Shown here: in pieces, positions 34,407 to 43,585 of the stretch | How positions within the stretch are numbered: the first letter of the stretch is position 1 | Layout: every line of letters starts with the position of its first letter | Assembly (NCBI RefSeq): GCF_016863275.1 | Contig: NZ_BOOO01000033.1 | Coordinates: 62,001-126,000, forward strand | Origin: Planotetraspora mira | Lineage (GTDB): Bacteria > Actinomycetota > Actinomycetes > Streptosporangiales > Streptosporangiaceae | Reading direction: 5' to 3' | Length of the DNA stretch: 64,000 nucleotides | The notes under the pieces: generated by a model | Told to the model about the DNA's origin: nothing | Database searches by the model: none | What the model saw: only the letters and a program-made list of their open reading frames with translations | Position numbers and translations under genes: made by a program

Positions 34407-35362
34407 GTGCGGTCGCGGGCCGCCCGGACGTGGTCGGCGTCGGAGAGGCCATGGTGCTGCTCCAGCCCGAGCCAGGTGGTGATCTGGCATCGGCCGACCG
34501 GCTCGGCGTCCACGTCGCGGGCGCCGAGCTGAATGTCTGCGCGGCGATCGCCCGGCTGGGCCTGAGCGCGTCGTTCGCCTCACGTGTGGGGGACGACCCG
34601 TTCGGCGACCGGGTGATCGCGGCGGTCCGGACGCTGGGCGTCGGCACGGGACTGATGAAGCGTGATGGGGGATTCCCGACCGGCGTGTTCTTCAAGGACA
34701 TGCGTCCCGACGGGCGGCGCAGGGTGCATTACTACCGGTCGGGGTCGGCCGCCTCGGTCATGGATGAGACCGACGCGAAGGGGATCATCGAGAGCCGTCC
34801 GCGGGCGCTGGTGGTGAGCGGAGTCACGGTCGCGCTGGGGGAGGGGCCCGAACAACTGGTCAGAACCCTCGGCACGACGGCGGCCGAGGCGGGGGCGCTG
34901 CTCGTCGTCGATCCCAACCTGCGTCCCACGCTCGGCCGCCAGGATCAGGTGATCGTCGCGGTGAGGGACCTGCTCGAGGTGACCGACCTGCTGGTCCTCG
35001 GCCAGGACGAGGCGGGCCCGCTGTTCGGAGAAACGGCGCCAGAGGCCGTGTTCGCCTCGGTGCCTCAGCGAACCGAGGTGGTGCTGAAGGCGGGGCCGGA
35101 GGGCGTCTGGTGCCGGGACGGCGACGCCCGCCCGGTACATGTGCCGAGCACGGCCCGCCATGTGCGCGATCCGGTCGGCGCCGGCGACGCCCTCCTCGGC
35201 GGATACCTGGCCGCCAGACTGTCCGGGGCGAGCGCCGAGCGGGCCGCCCGCATCGGCAGCCTCCTCGCAGGGCGGGTCGTGGAGACGCTGGGGGATCTTG
35301 AAGGGCTGCCCGCTCCTGACGAGGCCGCCGGGCTCATGGCGGGCCTCGGACGACCGCGGTGA
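34403..35362 (+). CDS. PfkB-family kinase, likely 2-keto-3-deoxygluconate kinase
   Basis: 319 aa, GTGA overlap with the SDR gene. Ribokinase fold: VGVGEAMVLLQP at the start, HVAGAELNVCAAIARLG, and the catalytic anion hole and base DPVGAGDALLGGYLAA. Together with the KDPG-type aldolase at 24524 it would complete an Entner-Doudoroff-like branch ending in pyruvate and a triose phosphate. Confidence 0.87.
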   Translation: MSAVAGRPDVVGVGEAMVLLQPEPGGDLASADRLGVHVAGAELNVCAAIARLGLSASFASRVGDDPFGDRVIAAVRTLGVGTGLMKRDGGFPTGVFFKDMRPDGRRRVHYYRSGSAASVMDETDAKGIIESRPRALVVSGVTVALGEGPEQLVRTLGTTAAEAGALLVVDPNLRPTLGRQDQVIVAVRDLLEVTDLLVLGQDEAGPLFGETAPEAVFASVPQRTEVVLKAGPEGVWCRDGDARPVHVPSTARHVRDPVGAGDALLGGYLAARLSGASAERAARIGSLLAGRVVETLGDLEGLPAPDEAAGLMAGLGRPR

Positions 35363-35576
35363 TCTCGCCGCGGCACTAGGCCGGCAGCCAGTCCATCCAT
35401 TCGCCGTGCGGACCGCCCATGGCCACGGGTTCGCCGTCCAGCGCGGTGAGGAACGTCTCTCGTCGGGAACCCTATGCTCCGGCACGGACGGCGAACCGGG
35501 CGCCTGACAAATGTCACCGTGAAGCCCGGAGGCGTGGCACTGATGATCTACCGGGCGTTTGCCTAGCGTTGACGTC

Positions 35577-36461
35577 ATGAACGCCATCGCCTTCACCGGC
35601 GTCACCAAGAAGTACGGCGACGTCGTCGCCGTGGACGGCCTGACGCTGGACATCCCGATAGGAAGCACCGTCGCCCTCCTCGGGCCGAACGGCGCGGGCA
35701 AGTCGACCTCCATCAACATGCTGCTGGGGCTGCTCCGCCCGACCAGCGGTGACATCAAGGTCTTCGGGAACGGCCCGGACCAGGCGGTCACCCGCGGGGA
35801 CATCGGCGCGATGCTGCAGGAGGGCTCGCTGATCCCCGAGCTGACCGTCAGGGAGTCCGTCGACTTCATCCGCCGGCTCTATCCCGACCCGCTGCCCCTC
35901 GACGAGGTGCTGCGGATGGCGGACCTGACCGATCTCGCGGGGCGGAGGGCGGACAAGCTGTCCGGCGGCCAGACGCAGCGGGTGCGGTTCGCCCTGGCCA
36001 TCGCCGGCGGACCCAAGCTCCTCCTGCTGGACGAGCCGACGGCCGCGATGGACGTCGAGTCGCGCCGGTCCTTCTGGGACAACATGCGGGCCTACGCGGC
36101 CCAGGGCAGGACGATCGTGTTCGCCACCCACTACCTGGAGGAGGCGGACGAGAACTCCGACCGGGTCGTGGTCATCGCCCGCGGCCAGGTCGTCGCGGAC
36201 GGCACCGCCGCGGAGATCAAGTCGGGCGTCGCCGGGCACGCGGTGAGCTTCCGCCTCGGCAGTCAGTCGGCCGCCGGGCTCGACGCGCTCTCTGGAGTCT
36301 CCGCCGTGGAGATCCAGGCGGACCGCGTCACGCTCAGGACGGGCGACCCGGACGCCACCGTCGAGGCCCTCTACCGAAAGACCACCCTCGACGTCCGCGA
36401 CCTCCAGATCCACGGGGCCGATCTGGAAGACGCCTTCCTCGCTCTCACCAAGGAGTCCTGA
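35577..36461 (+). CDS. ABC-2 exporter, ATP-binding subunit
   Basis: 294 aa from the ATG at 35577. Walker A GPNGAGKSTSIN, signature LSGGQTQRVR, Walker B LLLLDEPTAAMD, H-loop FATHYLEEAD. A TAGCGT hexamer lies about eight bases before the ATG and no ribosome-binding site is visible, so the mRNA may be leaderless; a TTG at 35559 is the alternative. The following permease, kinase and regulator genes run in the same direction. Confidence 0.9.
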   Translation: MNAIAFTGVTKKYGDVVAVDGLTLDIPIGSTVALLGPNGAGKSTSINMLLGLLRPTSGDIKVFGNGPDQAVTRGDIGAMLQEGSLIPELTVRESVDFIRRLYPDPLPLDEVLRMADLTDLAGRRADKLSGGQTQRVRFALAIAGGPKLLLLDEPTAAMDVESRRSFWDNMRAYAAQGRTIVFATHYLEEADENSDRVVVIARGQVVADGTAAEIKSGVAGHAVSFRLGSQSAAGLDALSGVSAVEIQADRVTLRTGDPDATVEALYRKTTLDVRDLQIHGADLEDAFLALTKES

Positions 36462-36463
36462 CC

Positions 36464-37201
36464 ATGCCGCACTACCTGAAGATCGAACTGCTGCGCATGT
36501 TCCGTAACAAGCGGTACGTCATCTTCGTGGTCGTCTTCCCCGTCGTCTTCTACCTCCTCTACTCCAACCTGTGGGGGTCGGAGGTCGACCAGGCGACGGG
36601 CGTCAAGGCCAGCGTGATCCTCATGGTCTCCATGGCCGCGTACGGCGCGCTCGCCGCGTCGATCATGTCCAGCGCGGTGCCGTGGGCCCAGGAGCGGCAG
36701 AGCGGCTGGCTGCGCCAGCTTCAGATCACCCCGCTGCCGGGCTGGGCGATCATCACCACCAAGCTCATCGCGTCCATGGTGCTGGTGTTGCCGTCCCTGC
36801 TGCTCGTGGGGCTGGCGGCGGTGCTGACCCAGCACGTGTCGCTTCCCGTGGGCGAGTGGTTCGGGCTCATCGGCGCCCTGTGGATCGGCGTGATCCCCTT
36901 CGTGGCCCTCGGCCTGACGATCGGCTCGCTCCTGCCTCCGGACACCGCGCAGCCCGTCGCCATGATCGGGATGTTCGGGCTGGCCCTGCTCGGAGGGCTG
37001 TGGTTCCCTGTTGACATCATGCCGTCCGCCATGAAGTCGATCGCCCACGTTCTGCCGTCCTACGATTACGCGAGCATCGGATGGAACATCGTGGCGGGCG
37101 ACGCCCCGGAGACCTCCGCCGTCCTCGGGATCGCCGGCTGGGCGGTCGCGCTCGGCGCCCTCGCCGTCCTCGCCTATCGCCGGGCGACGGTCCGCGCCTG
37201 A
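36464..37201 (+). CDS. ABC-2 exporter, permease subunit
   Basis: 245 aa with six hydrophobic segments. VPWAQERQSGWLRQLQITPL is the cytoplasmic block after helix 2, and FPVDIMPSAMKSIAHVLPSY precedes the last helix. It starts two bases after the ATPase stop. With the downstream two-component system it resembles DesK/LiaRS-type envelope-stress or lipid-export modules; cargo is unknown. Confidence 0.9.
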   Translation: MPHYLKIELLRMFRNKRYVIFVVVFPVVFYLLYSNLWGSEVDQATGVKASVILMVSMAAYGALAASIMSSAVPWAQERQSGWLRQLQITPLPGWAIITTKLIASMVLVLPSLLLVGLAAVLTQHVSLPVGEWFGLIGALWIGVIPFVALGLTIGSLLPPDTAQPVAMIGMFGLALLGGLWFPVDIMPSAMKSIAHVLPSYDYASIGWNIVAGDAPETSAVLGIAGWAVALGALAVLAYRRATVRA

Positions 37202-37298
37202 CGGCTGGGCGGCCGGTACGTACGGCGAAGCCGGGCGAGGCGGAGACCATGGACGGCGGCAGACGGCGTCGGCGAGGTCACGGACAGGAGGCGGAAGG

Positions 37299-38462
37299 AT
37301 GAGCTGGTTCAGCCGCACCTTCACGTTCGGTGCGATGGACGCCAGGTCGTCCCGGTGGCGACGGTTGATCGGCATCATGTTCGGCCTCGTCTACCTGTTT
37401 TATCCGGTGGTCGACATCGTCAAGGGGAAGGTGCCGTTCGCCGAGGCCGTCTGGCAGGTCGTGGCGCTGGTCGCCTTCGTGGGCACGTACGTGACGACGG
37501 TGCTGACCGCGTCCGACGACCACGACGAGCGCAACCCGCTGACCGTGCCGCTGCTCAGCGTTCTCACGGCCATGGCGGTGGGATATCCGCTGGTCTTCGG
37601 CGCCGGCTGGCTCGCGTTGCCCATCTACGTGACCATCATCTACTCGATGGGGTTGCCCCCGCGCGCCGCGCTGCCCGCCGTCGGGGGCATGGTGCTGGTC
37701 GTGGTCGTCGTAGGCCTGGTCGAGGGGGCGGACAAGGGCACGTTGGCCCTGCTCGTGATGGAGGTTCTGACACTCGGCCTGCTGTTCATGGGAGTGCGCA
37801 ACACCCGGCTGCTCGTCTTCCAGGTGCGGCAGGCGCAGAAGGAGGTCGGCCGGCTGGCGGTCAACGAGGAACGCCTGCGGATCGCCCGTGACCTGCACGA
37901 CCTGCTCGGGCACAGCCTGTCCCTCATCGTGCTGAAGAGCGAACTCGCCCGCAGGCTGGCCGAGCAGGGCTCCGAGCGCGCGATCCAGGAAGTGGCCGAC
38001 ATCGAGTCCGTGGCCAGGCAGGCGCTGGTCGAGGTCCGCGAGGCCGTCACCGGGTACCGCCGGCGCTGTTTCTCCGAGGAGATCGACGGCGCCAGGTCGG
38101 CGCTGGCCGCCGCGGGGGTCGAGCTCACCGTGCGCACGTCGGGGACCCCGCTGCCTGACACGCTCGACGGGTTGCTCGGCTGGGCCGTGCGTGAGTCGGT
38201 GACGAACGTCGTACGGCACGCCCGGGCGACGCGCTGCGAGATCACCCTGACGTACGGCAAGGCCGGCGCGCTGCTGGAGGTCGCCGACAACGGCGTCTCC
38301 GGGCCGTACCAGCCGGGCAGCGGCCTGACGGGCCTGATGGAGCGGGTGGGCGCGGCCGGCGGCTCCGTCGAGGCGGAACCGGCGGCCGCCGGGTTCCGCC
38401 TGCGGGTCGTCGTCCCGCGCCAGCCCGCCGAGCCGGAGGCCGGGCAGCCCGTCCCGGTCTGA
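37299..38462 (+). CDS. Sensor histidine kinase (NarL-type, HisKA_3)
   Basis: 387 aa: five or six membrane segments (about 20-165) without a large external domain, a coiled linker, then RIARDLHDLLGHSLSLI with the phosphorylated H200, and an ATP-binding HATPase with NVVRHARAT (N-box), VADNGVSG and a GSGLTGLMERV lid. GGAGGCGGAAGG sits before the ATG. Cognate regulator is the next gene. The intramembrane sensing layout is typical of kinases that monitor membrane state or ABC cargo. Confidence 0.94.
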   Translation: MSWFSRTFTFGAMDARSSRWRRLIGIMFGLVYLFYPVVDIVKGKVPFAEAVWQVVALVAFVGTYVTTVLTASDDHDERNPLTVPLLSVLTAMAVGYPLVFGAGWLALPIYVTIIYSMGLPPRAALPAVGGMVLVVVVVGLVEGADKGTLALLVMEVLTLGLLFMGVRNTRLLVFQVRQAQKEVGRLAVNEERLRIARDLHDLLGHSLSLIVLKSELARRLAEQGSERAIQEVADIESVARQALVEVREAVTGYRRRCFSEEIDGARSALAAAGVELTVRTSGTPLPDTLDGLLGWAVRESVTNVVRHARATRCEITLTYGKAGALLEVADNGVSGPYQPGSGLTGLMERVGAAGGSVEAEPAAAGFRLRVVVPRQPAEPEAGQPVPV

Positions 38463-38479
38463 GCGGTAGGTTGGGGCCC

Positions 38480-39085
38480 GTGATCCGCGTGATACTGGCG
38501 GAGGACCAGAGCATGATCCGGGGAGCCCTCGCCTCTCTGCTGAGCCTCGAGCCCGACATCGAAGTGGTGGGAGAGGCCGCGACCGGCGACGAGGCCGTCG
38601 TCGTGGCCACGGCCACGAGGCCCGACGTGGCGCTGCTGGACATCGAGATGCCCGGCAGCGACGGCATCACCGCCGCGGGGGAGATCCGCCGCGAGGTCCC
38701 CGGGTGCCACGTGATGATCCTCACCACGTTCGCGCGGCCCGGCTACCTGCGCCGGGCCATGGAGGCCGGAGCGTCGGCGTTCCTCGTCAAGGACAGCCCC
38801 GCGCGCGAGCTGGCCGCCGCCATCAGGCGGGTCCTGGCCGGTGAGCGCGTCATCGACCCCGGTCTGGCCGCCGCCGCGCTCAGCGCCGGGCCCAATCCGC
38901 TGTCCCCGCGGGAGCGCGAGGTCCTGAGCGCCGCCGTGGACGGCTCGACGATCAACGACATCGCCGCGCGGCTGCACCTGTCGGAGGGGACCGTCCGCAA
39001 CTACCTGTCGTCGGCGATCCAGAAGACGGGAGCCCGCAACCGGATCGAGGCGGTGCAGAAGGCTCAGGCCCAGGGCTGGCTCTGA
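38480..39085 (+). CDS. NarL/FixJ-type response regulator
   Basis: 201 aa from the GTG at 38480. Receiver: LAEDQSMIRG, phospho-acceptor D54 in LLDIEMPG, T/K in ILTTFARPG and FLVKDS. Output: LSPREREVLSAAVDGSTINDIA and a GTVRNYLSSAIQKTG recognition helix. It partners with the upstream kinase and likely controls the ABC exporter genes. Its sequence is clearly similar to the orphan regulator at 56944. Confidence 0.94.
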   Translation: MIRVILAEDQSMIRGALASLLSLEPDIEVVGEAATGDEAVVVATATRPDVALLDIEMPGSDGITAAGEIRREVPGCHVMILTTFARPGYLRRAMEAGASAFLVKDSPARELAAAIRRVLAGERVIDPGLAAAALSAGPNPLSPREREVLSAAVDGSTINDIAARLHLSEGTVRNYLSSAIQKTGARNRIEAVQKAQAQGWL

Positions 39086-39109
39086 CCTCGCGCTCCCGCC
39101 CCGGCGAGG
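39086..39109. terminator. Bidirectional hairpin between convergent genes
   Basis: CCTCGC (39086-39091) pairs with GCGAGG (39104-39109) over a 12-nt loop in the 28-bp gap between the response regulator and the convergent EAL/CBS gene. Confidence 0.4.
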
Positions 39110-39113
39110 GGCC

Positions 39114-40445
39114 TCAGTGGCTCGCCTGCATGTCGGCGACGTGGCGGATCAGATCGCCGACCCTGACGATCCCCATGCACCTGCCGACCTCGTCCACGAC
39201 CACGAGGTCGTCGTAGACCCGGGCGTTGTCACGACCGGCCACCTGCATCGCGGCTATCGCGGGGGTGGTCTTCGGCACCACCTTGGCGGTGTCGGCGAGA
39301 CGGTGGGCCGGTTTCCTGGCGTGCAGGGCGTGGCCGTACGCGCCGGCCATGAACAGCAGGAAGCGGCTGCGGTCGATGCTGCCCTGCGGCCGCTGGTATT
39401 CGTCCACGAGGATGATGCTCGTGATGGACGGTTCCGAGCTGAGTGCGGACATCACGTCCTCGGCCGAGGCCTCCATGGGAAGGGTCACGGCCGGAAGCAG
39501 GAACTCCTGGACCCGCGGGCCCAGCATCGCGTTGGCCGGAGTCGTCTCGGCGAGCGGCAGCGGCACGTGGACGCGACTGTGGCCGAGGGACGGCCGCCAG
39601 TCGGCGGGGGCGAGCAGCGGGCCCTGCGCGAGCCTGATGCCCCAGCCGCGCACCGCGCCCAACTGGGTCTCGTCGCGGACGCCGGGCGCCAGGACGTGCG
39701 CCCCGATGCCCTTGGCGAGCGTCACCAGCGACTCGGCCAGCCCGCTCCTGCGGGGGTCGCGCGGCCCGCGCTCGACCACGTCCTGGGAGATGAGGATCAC
39801 GTACGGCGAGGCGTCGGCGACCAGTTCGAGCGGGACGTAGGAGGAACCGAGACCCCCGAACGCGATCAGGTAGCCGACGGCCCGCAGGCCCTCTATCCCG
39901 GACAGGAGATACCGCCGGTCGCCGGGGGAGACGTCTCCCTCGATGACCAGGATCACCTCGCGGGGCCGCCGGTTGGTCGCGCGCAGTGCCTCGTGGAGCG
40001 GCGCGAGCCCCGCGGACCCGCCGAGCACGGCGGAGACGGGGATGGGCAGCAGAAGGGGCAGAAGCGCCTCCTCCTGGGCGGCCGCGAGCACGCCGTTGAC
40101 GGTCCCGGCGACGCCGGCGACCGGCCCGCCGATGGTGGACGCGATCACCTCGACCGCGATGACGCCCCCGGTGTCGAGATCGATGATCGGGATGAACTGC
40201 GGTCGGCCGGGGGTGCCGGGAATGTCGAATCCCGGCATCTCGAACCCGGGCTGGACCGCTCCGGAGTGACGACCGGCCGGAGGTGCGTCCGTACCCGGCA
40301 CGGCCGCGCCGTACGGGCGGGACGCCGACGGCTCCGGTGCGGGAGCGGTCGCGCCGTAGGGTCGGCTGGGCGCCGGCGCGTCCAGGCCGGGCGCGCGGTG
40401 ACTTCCGGACGTTGAGGCGTCCGGGGCGGTCTGGGCCTGTGACAT
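39114..40445 (-). CDS. Degenerate EAL-like protein with C-terminal CBS pair
   Basis: 443 aa from the ATG at 40445; GTG 40481 and TTG 40496 are in-frame alternatives. A disordered Pro/Ala/Gly-rich N-terminus (about 85 residues) precedes an EAL-like barrel: QFIPIIDLDTGGVIAVEVIA stands where active enzymes have an EAL/ExLxR block, so c-di-GMP hydrolysis is unlikely. The last ~130 residues (LPAVTLPMEASAEDVM and DDLVVVDEVGRCMGIVRVGDL) look like two CBS motifs. It may sense a nucleotide and act by protein contact. Confidence 0.7.
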   Translation of the reverse strand: MSQAQTAPDASTSGSHRAPGLDAPAPSRPYGATAPAPEPSASRPYGAAVPGTDAPPAGRHSGAVQPGFEMPGFDIPGTPGRPQFIPIIDLDTGGVIAVEVIASTIGGPVAGVAGTVNGVLAAAQEEALLPLLLPIPVSAVLGGSAGLAPLHEALRATNRRPREVILVIEGDVSPGDRRYLLSGIEGLRAVGYLIAFGGLGSSYVPLELVADASPYVILISQDVVERGPRDPRRSGLAESLVTLAKGIGAHVLAPGVRDETQLGAVRGWGIRLAQGPLLAPADWRPSLGHSRVHVPLPLAETTPANAMLGPRVQEFLLPAVTLPMEASAEDVMSALSSEPSITSIILVDEYQRPQGSIDRSRFLLFMAGAYGHALHARKPAHRLADTAKVVPKTTPAIAAMQVAGRDNARVYDDLVVVDEVGRCMGIVRVGDLIRHVADMQASH

Positions 40446-40644
40446 GGCAGGCGGAGCCGCCGAAGGTGAGGGGACCGACACGTATTGAATTCTCAACCTT
40501 ACTGATCGGTCACATCAGCCCCGGGAAGCAGAATTCACCCATATTTCCCCATATGTTGAGATGGCTCCCGCGGGGCTTGACTGAAGGTCGTCATGCCTGG
40601 TGAGGGCCGACAGAGCCTACGGATGACGGGTAATCTCTGCTGTC

Positions 40645-41319
40645 ATGACGGCACGGCCGGCCGCGGGCGGCGGACGATGGGTGACGGTCGCGCCTGAGCG
40701 GCTCGCGGGGTGGATCCGGGGTTTCGCGGAGCGGCACGGCGCCGTCGAGGCGACCGCCGGTCCCGGCCTGGTACGGCTCGACGCCGCCGACGGCTCGGCG
40801 GCCGAGTGTCACGTCCCCTTCCCGCCTCTCGGCCGCGACGATTCTCCCGGCGTGGGAGAGGGGCCGGCCGGCGCGCTCGTCGCACATGCCCAGAGGAAGC
40901 GCACGGTCGGTGTCCTGCTCGTCCGCCTCGGGGGCTACGCGGCCGGGGTGTTCGAGGGGGAGCGGCTGGTGACCTCGAAGGTGGGATCGCGGCTCGTCCA
41001 CGGGCGCAGCGCCGCCGGAGGCTGGTCGCAGCAGCGTTTCGCCAGGCGCAGGGAGAAGCAGTCGTCCGAGGCGCTGGCGGCGGCCGCCGACGTGGCGGCC
41101 CGGGTGCTCGCCCCCCGTGCGGAGGGACTCGACGCCGTCGTGCTCGGCGGCGACCGGCGGGCGATCGACGAGTTGCGCGGGGACAGGCGCCTCGCACCGG
41201 TCTTCGCGCTCGAGTCCGGCGTCTTCCTGCCCGTGCCCGACCCGAAACTGGCCGTCCTGGAGGGCACTCCCGCGTTGTTCCGCGCGGTGCGGATCCGGGT
41301 GCTCGACCCCGAGGGCTGA
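40645..41319 (+). CDS. acVLRF1-family peptidyl-tRNA hydrolase (Vms1/eRF1-like)
   Basis: 224 aa. The central VHGRSAAGGWSQQRFARRREKQ stretch (about residues 122-143) has the GG-x-SQQRF loop with the catalytic-type glutamine of Vms1/ANKZF1 and bacterial VLRF1 proteins, followed by a basic helix; DAVVLGGDRRAIDELR matches the next eRF1-like strand-helix. VLRF1 proteins are thought to release stalled peptidyl-tRNA. Its neighbour is an ABC-F ATPase, also ribosome-acting, on the same strand after 148 bp. Confidence 0.85.
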   Translation: MTARPAAGGGRWVTVAPERLAGWIRGFAERHGAVEATAGPGLVRLDAADGSAAECHVPFPPLGRDDSPGVGEGPAGALVAHAQRKRTVGVLLVRLGGYAAGVFEGERLVTSKVGSRLVHGRSAAGGWSQQRFARRREKQSSEALAAAADVAARVLAPRAEGLDAVVLGGDRRAIDELRGDRRLAPVFALESGVFLPVPDPKLAVLEGTPALFRAVRIRVLDPEG

Positions 41320-41385
41320 GATCTCCACGATCGGGGCGGGAGGTCAGGCGGACGGCGGGACAGGTGCCTCGGGTGCAGCTGCCCC

Positions 41386-41391
41386 TACAAT
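41386..41391 (+). promoter_or_regulatory. Candidate -10 element before the ABC-F gene
   Basis: TACAAT is a good -10 hexamer about 77 bp before the ABC-F start, in the 148-bp gap behind acVLRF1. No matching -35 is evident. Confidence 0.35.
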
Positions 41392-41467
41392 GACGTGTAT
41401 GCGCGCTCCCGACTGATCGACATCCCGCCGATCCTGACCCCATCTTCCCGGGAGTGTTCCCCAAATC

Positions 41468-43066
41468 ATGATTATCGCGACTGATGTTGAACTGCGCGCC
41501 GGATCCCGGCTGCTCATCGAGAGTGCCTCGTTCCGGGTGAACCCCGGAGACAAGATCGGCCTCGTCGGCCGCAACGGCGCGGGAAAGACCACCCTCACCA
41601 AGGTCCTCGCCGGCGAGGGCATGCCCGCCGAGGGCACGGTGACGATCACCGGCAACGTCGGTTACCTGCCGCAGGACCCCCGCGCCGGTGACATCCAGGT
41701 GCTCGCCCGCGATCGCATCCTGTCCGCCCGGGGGCTCGACGAGGTGCTCCGCGAGCTCCGCGAGGCCGAGAAGGGGATGGCGGCCGACGACACCCGCGTC
41801 CGGGACAAGGCGGTGCGCGCCTACGGGCGTCTGGAGGACCGCCTCCACGTCCTCGGAGGCTATGCGGCGGAGGCGGAGGCGGCGTCGATCGCGTCGAGTC
41901 TCGGCCTGCCCGACCGGGTGCTCGGACAGCCTCTGGCGACCCTGTCCGGAGGGCAGCGCAGGAGGGTCGAACTGGCCCGCATTCTTTTCAGCGGGGCGGA
42001 GACTCTCCTTCTGGACGAGCCCACAAACCACCTCGATGCGGACTCGATCACGTGGCTTCGTGATTTTTTGCGTTCGCACCAGGGCGGCTTGGTCGTCATC
42101 AGCCACGATGTCAACCTTCTTGAAGCGACGGTAAACCGCGTCCTGCACCTCGACGCCAACCGCTGCGTCATCGACACCTACAACGTCGGGTGGAAGGCCT
42201 ACCTGGCCCAGCGGGAGACCGACGAGAAGCGCCGCAAGCGGGAGCGCGCCAACGCGGAGAAGCAGGCGTCCGTGCTGCTCTCGCAGGCCGACCGCATGCG
42301 GGCCAAGGCCACCAAGGCCAAGGCGGCGCAGGACATGGAGCGCAGGGCCAGGCGCATGCTGGCGGGCGTCGAGACCGTGCGGCGCACCGACCGGGTGGCC
42401 AAGCTGCGCTTCCCCGAGCCGGCCCCCTGCGGCAAGACCCCGCTGACCGCGCAGGGCCTGTCCAAGTCGTACGGCTCGCTCGAGGTGTTCACCGACGTCG
42501 ACGCCGCGGTGGACCGGGGCTCGCGGGTCGTCATCCTGGGCCTCAACGGAGCAGGGAAGACCACGCTGCTGCGCATCCTGGGGGGCATCGAGAAGCCGGA
42601 CACGGGCGAGGTGCGGCCTGGTCACGGCCTCAGGGTCGGCTACTACGCCCAGGAGCACGAGACGCTCGACGGGGATCGGACGGTCCTGGAGAACATGCGG
42701 TCGGCGGGCCCGGATCTGGCCGACGTCGACCTGCGCAAGGTGCTCGGCTCATTCCTGTTCACCGGTGACGACGTGGACAAGCCCGCCGGAGTCCTGTCCG
42801 GAGGCGAGAAGACCCGTCTGGCGCTGGCGACGCTGGTGTTGTCGAGCGCCAACGTGCTGCTCCTCGACGAGCCCACCAACAACCTCGACCCGGCCTCCCG
42901 GGAGCAGGTGCTGTCGGCGCTCAGCTCCTTCGTGGGCGCGATCGTGCTGGTCACGCACGACGAGGGCGCTGTGGAGGCGTTGCGCCCGGATCGGGTGATC
43001 CTGCTCCCCGACGGGGTGGAAGACGCGTGGAGCGACGAATTTTCCGATCTTGTGGCACTTGCCTGA
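41468..43066 (+). CDS. ABC-F family ATPase
   Basis: 532 aa with two ABC modules and no membrane part. Module 1: GRNGAGKTTLTK, LSGGQRRRVELARIL, LLLDEPTNHLD. Module 2: GLNGAGKTTLLR, LSGGEKTRLALATLV, LLLDEPTNNLD. Between them is a basic P-site tRNA-interaction-type linker (about 235-320, rich in Arg/Lys/Ala). ABC-F proteins act on the ribosome, either as antibiotic-resistance factors or as translation factors. A housekeeping role is more likely here than resistance, as no antibiotic genes are adjacent. Confidence 0.93.
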   Translation: MIIATDVELRAGSRLLIESASFRVNPGDKIGLVGRNGAGKTTLTKVLAGEGMPAEGTVTITGNVGYLPQDPRAGDIQVLARDRILSARGLDEVLRELREAEKGMAADDTRVRDKAVRAYGRLEDRLHVLGGYAAEAEAASIASSLGLPDRVLGQPLATLSGGQRRRVELARILFSGAETLLLDEPTNHLDADSITWLRDFLRSHQGGLVVISHDVNLLEATVNRVLHLDANRCVIDTYNVGWKAYLAQRETDEKRRKRERANAEKQASVLLSQADRMRAKATKAKAAQDMERRARRMLAGVETVRRTDRVAKLRFPEPAPCGKTPLTAQGLSKSYGSLEVFTDVDAAVDRGSRVVILGLNGAGKTTLLRILGGIEKPDTGEVRPGHGLRVGYYAQEHETLDGDRTVLENMRSAGPDLADVDLRKVLGSFLFTGDDVDKPAGVLSGGEKTRLALATLVLSSANVLLLDEPTNNLDPASREQVLSALSSFVGAIVLVTHDEGAVEALRPDRVILLPDGVEDAWSDEFSDLVALA

Positions 43067-43180
43067 TCTTAATTTGAGCGGGTAGGGATCTTTTCCCATG
43101 GAGTAGGTAGCCGATCGCGCCGAAATGACTGATCATGGCCTAAGTAACGCTGCGGAAGTCTGGCACTACAGGAGGTACTC

Positions 43181-43396
43181 GTGGCTGAGACTCTGAAGAA
43201 AGGCACCCGGGTGACCGGAGCCGACCGCGAAAAGCTGGCCGGTGATCTCAAGAAGCGCTATTCCGCGGGTGAGAGCATCCGCGCCCTGGCCGCTTCGACC
43301 GGTCGGTCGTACGGGTTCATCCACCGCATCCTCAGCGAGTCCGGCGTGACTCTGCGCGGACGCGGCGGGGCCACCCGAGGCAAGTCCAAGCGCTAG
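43181..43396 (+). CDS. Small helix-turn-helix protein
   Basis: 71 aa, GTG start behind a strong CAGGAGG seven bases upstream. Basic throughout; ESIRALAASTGRSYGFIHRIL is a compact Hin/resolvase-like helix-turn-helix and the C-terminus (GRGGATRGKSKR) is a basic tail. I recall close relatives of this size being widespread in actinomycetes, with little known of their targets. It stands alone between the ABC-F gene and the enoyl-CoA hydratase gene. Confidence 0.88.
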   Translation: MAETLKKGTRVTGADREKLAGDLKKRYSAGESIRALAASTGRSYGFIHRILSESGVTLRGRGGATRGKSKR

Positions 43397-43585
43397 AGAT
43401 CCGCCTCACAACGCGCGACCGCAGCCGCTCGTTCCCGCAGCCGAAGCGGTCGCGTCCGCTGACCGAATGATGTTCGGTAGGCTCGACGCGACCGTGGGAG
43501 AAGAGGGCGAGCCACGCACGGACGGGACGCCGCACCGGACCGACCGTGCGAGGCGAGGCCCACTCGAGGGGAGCAGGGGCAGGCG

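Noticed and set aside
43120-43140. Isolated copy of the 53-bp repeat core (TGATCATG)
   Set aside because: Only TGATCATG is shared; flanking GCACA and TTCG blocks are absent and there is no second copy at 53 bp.
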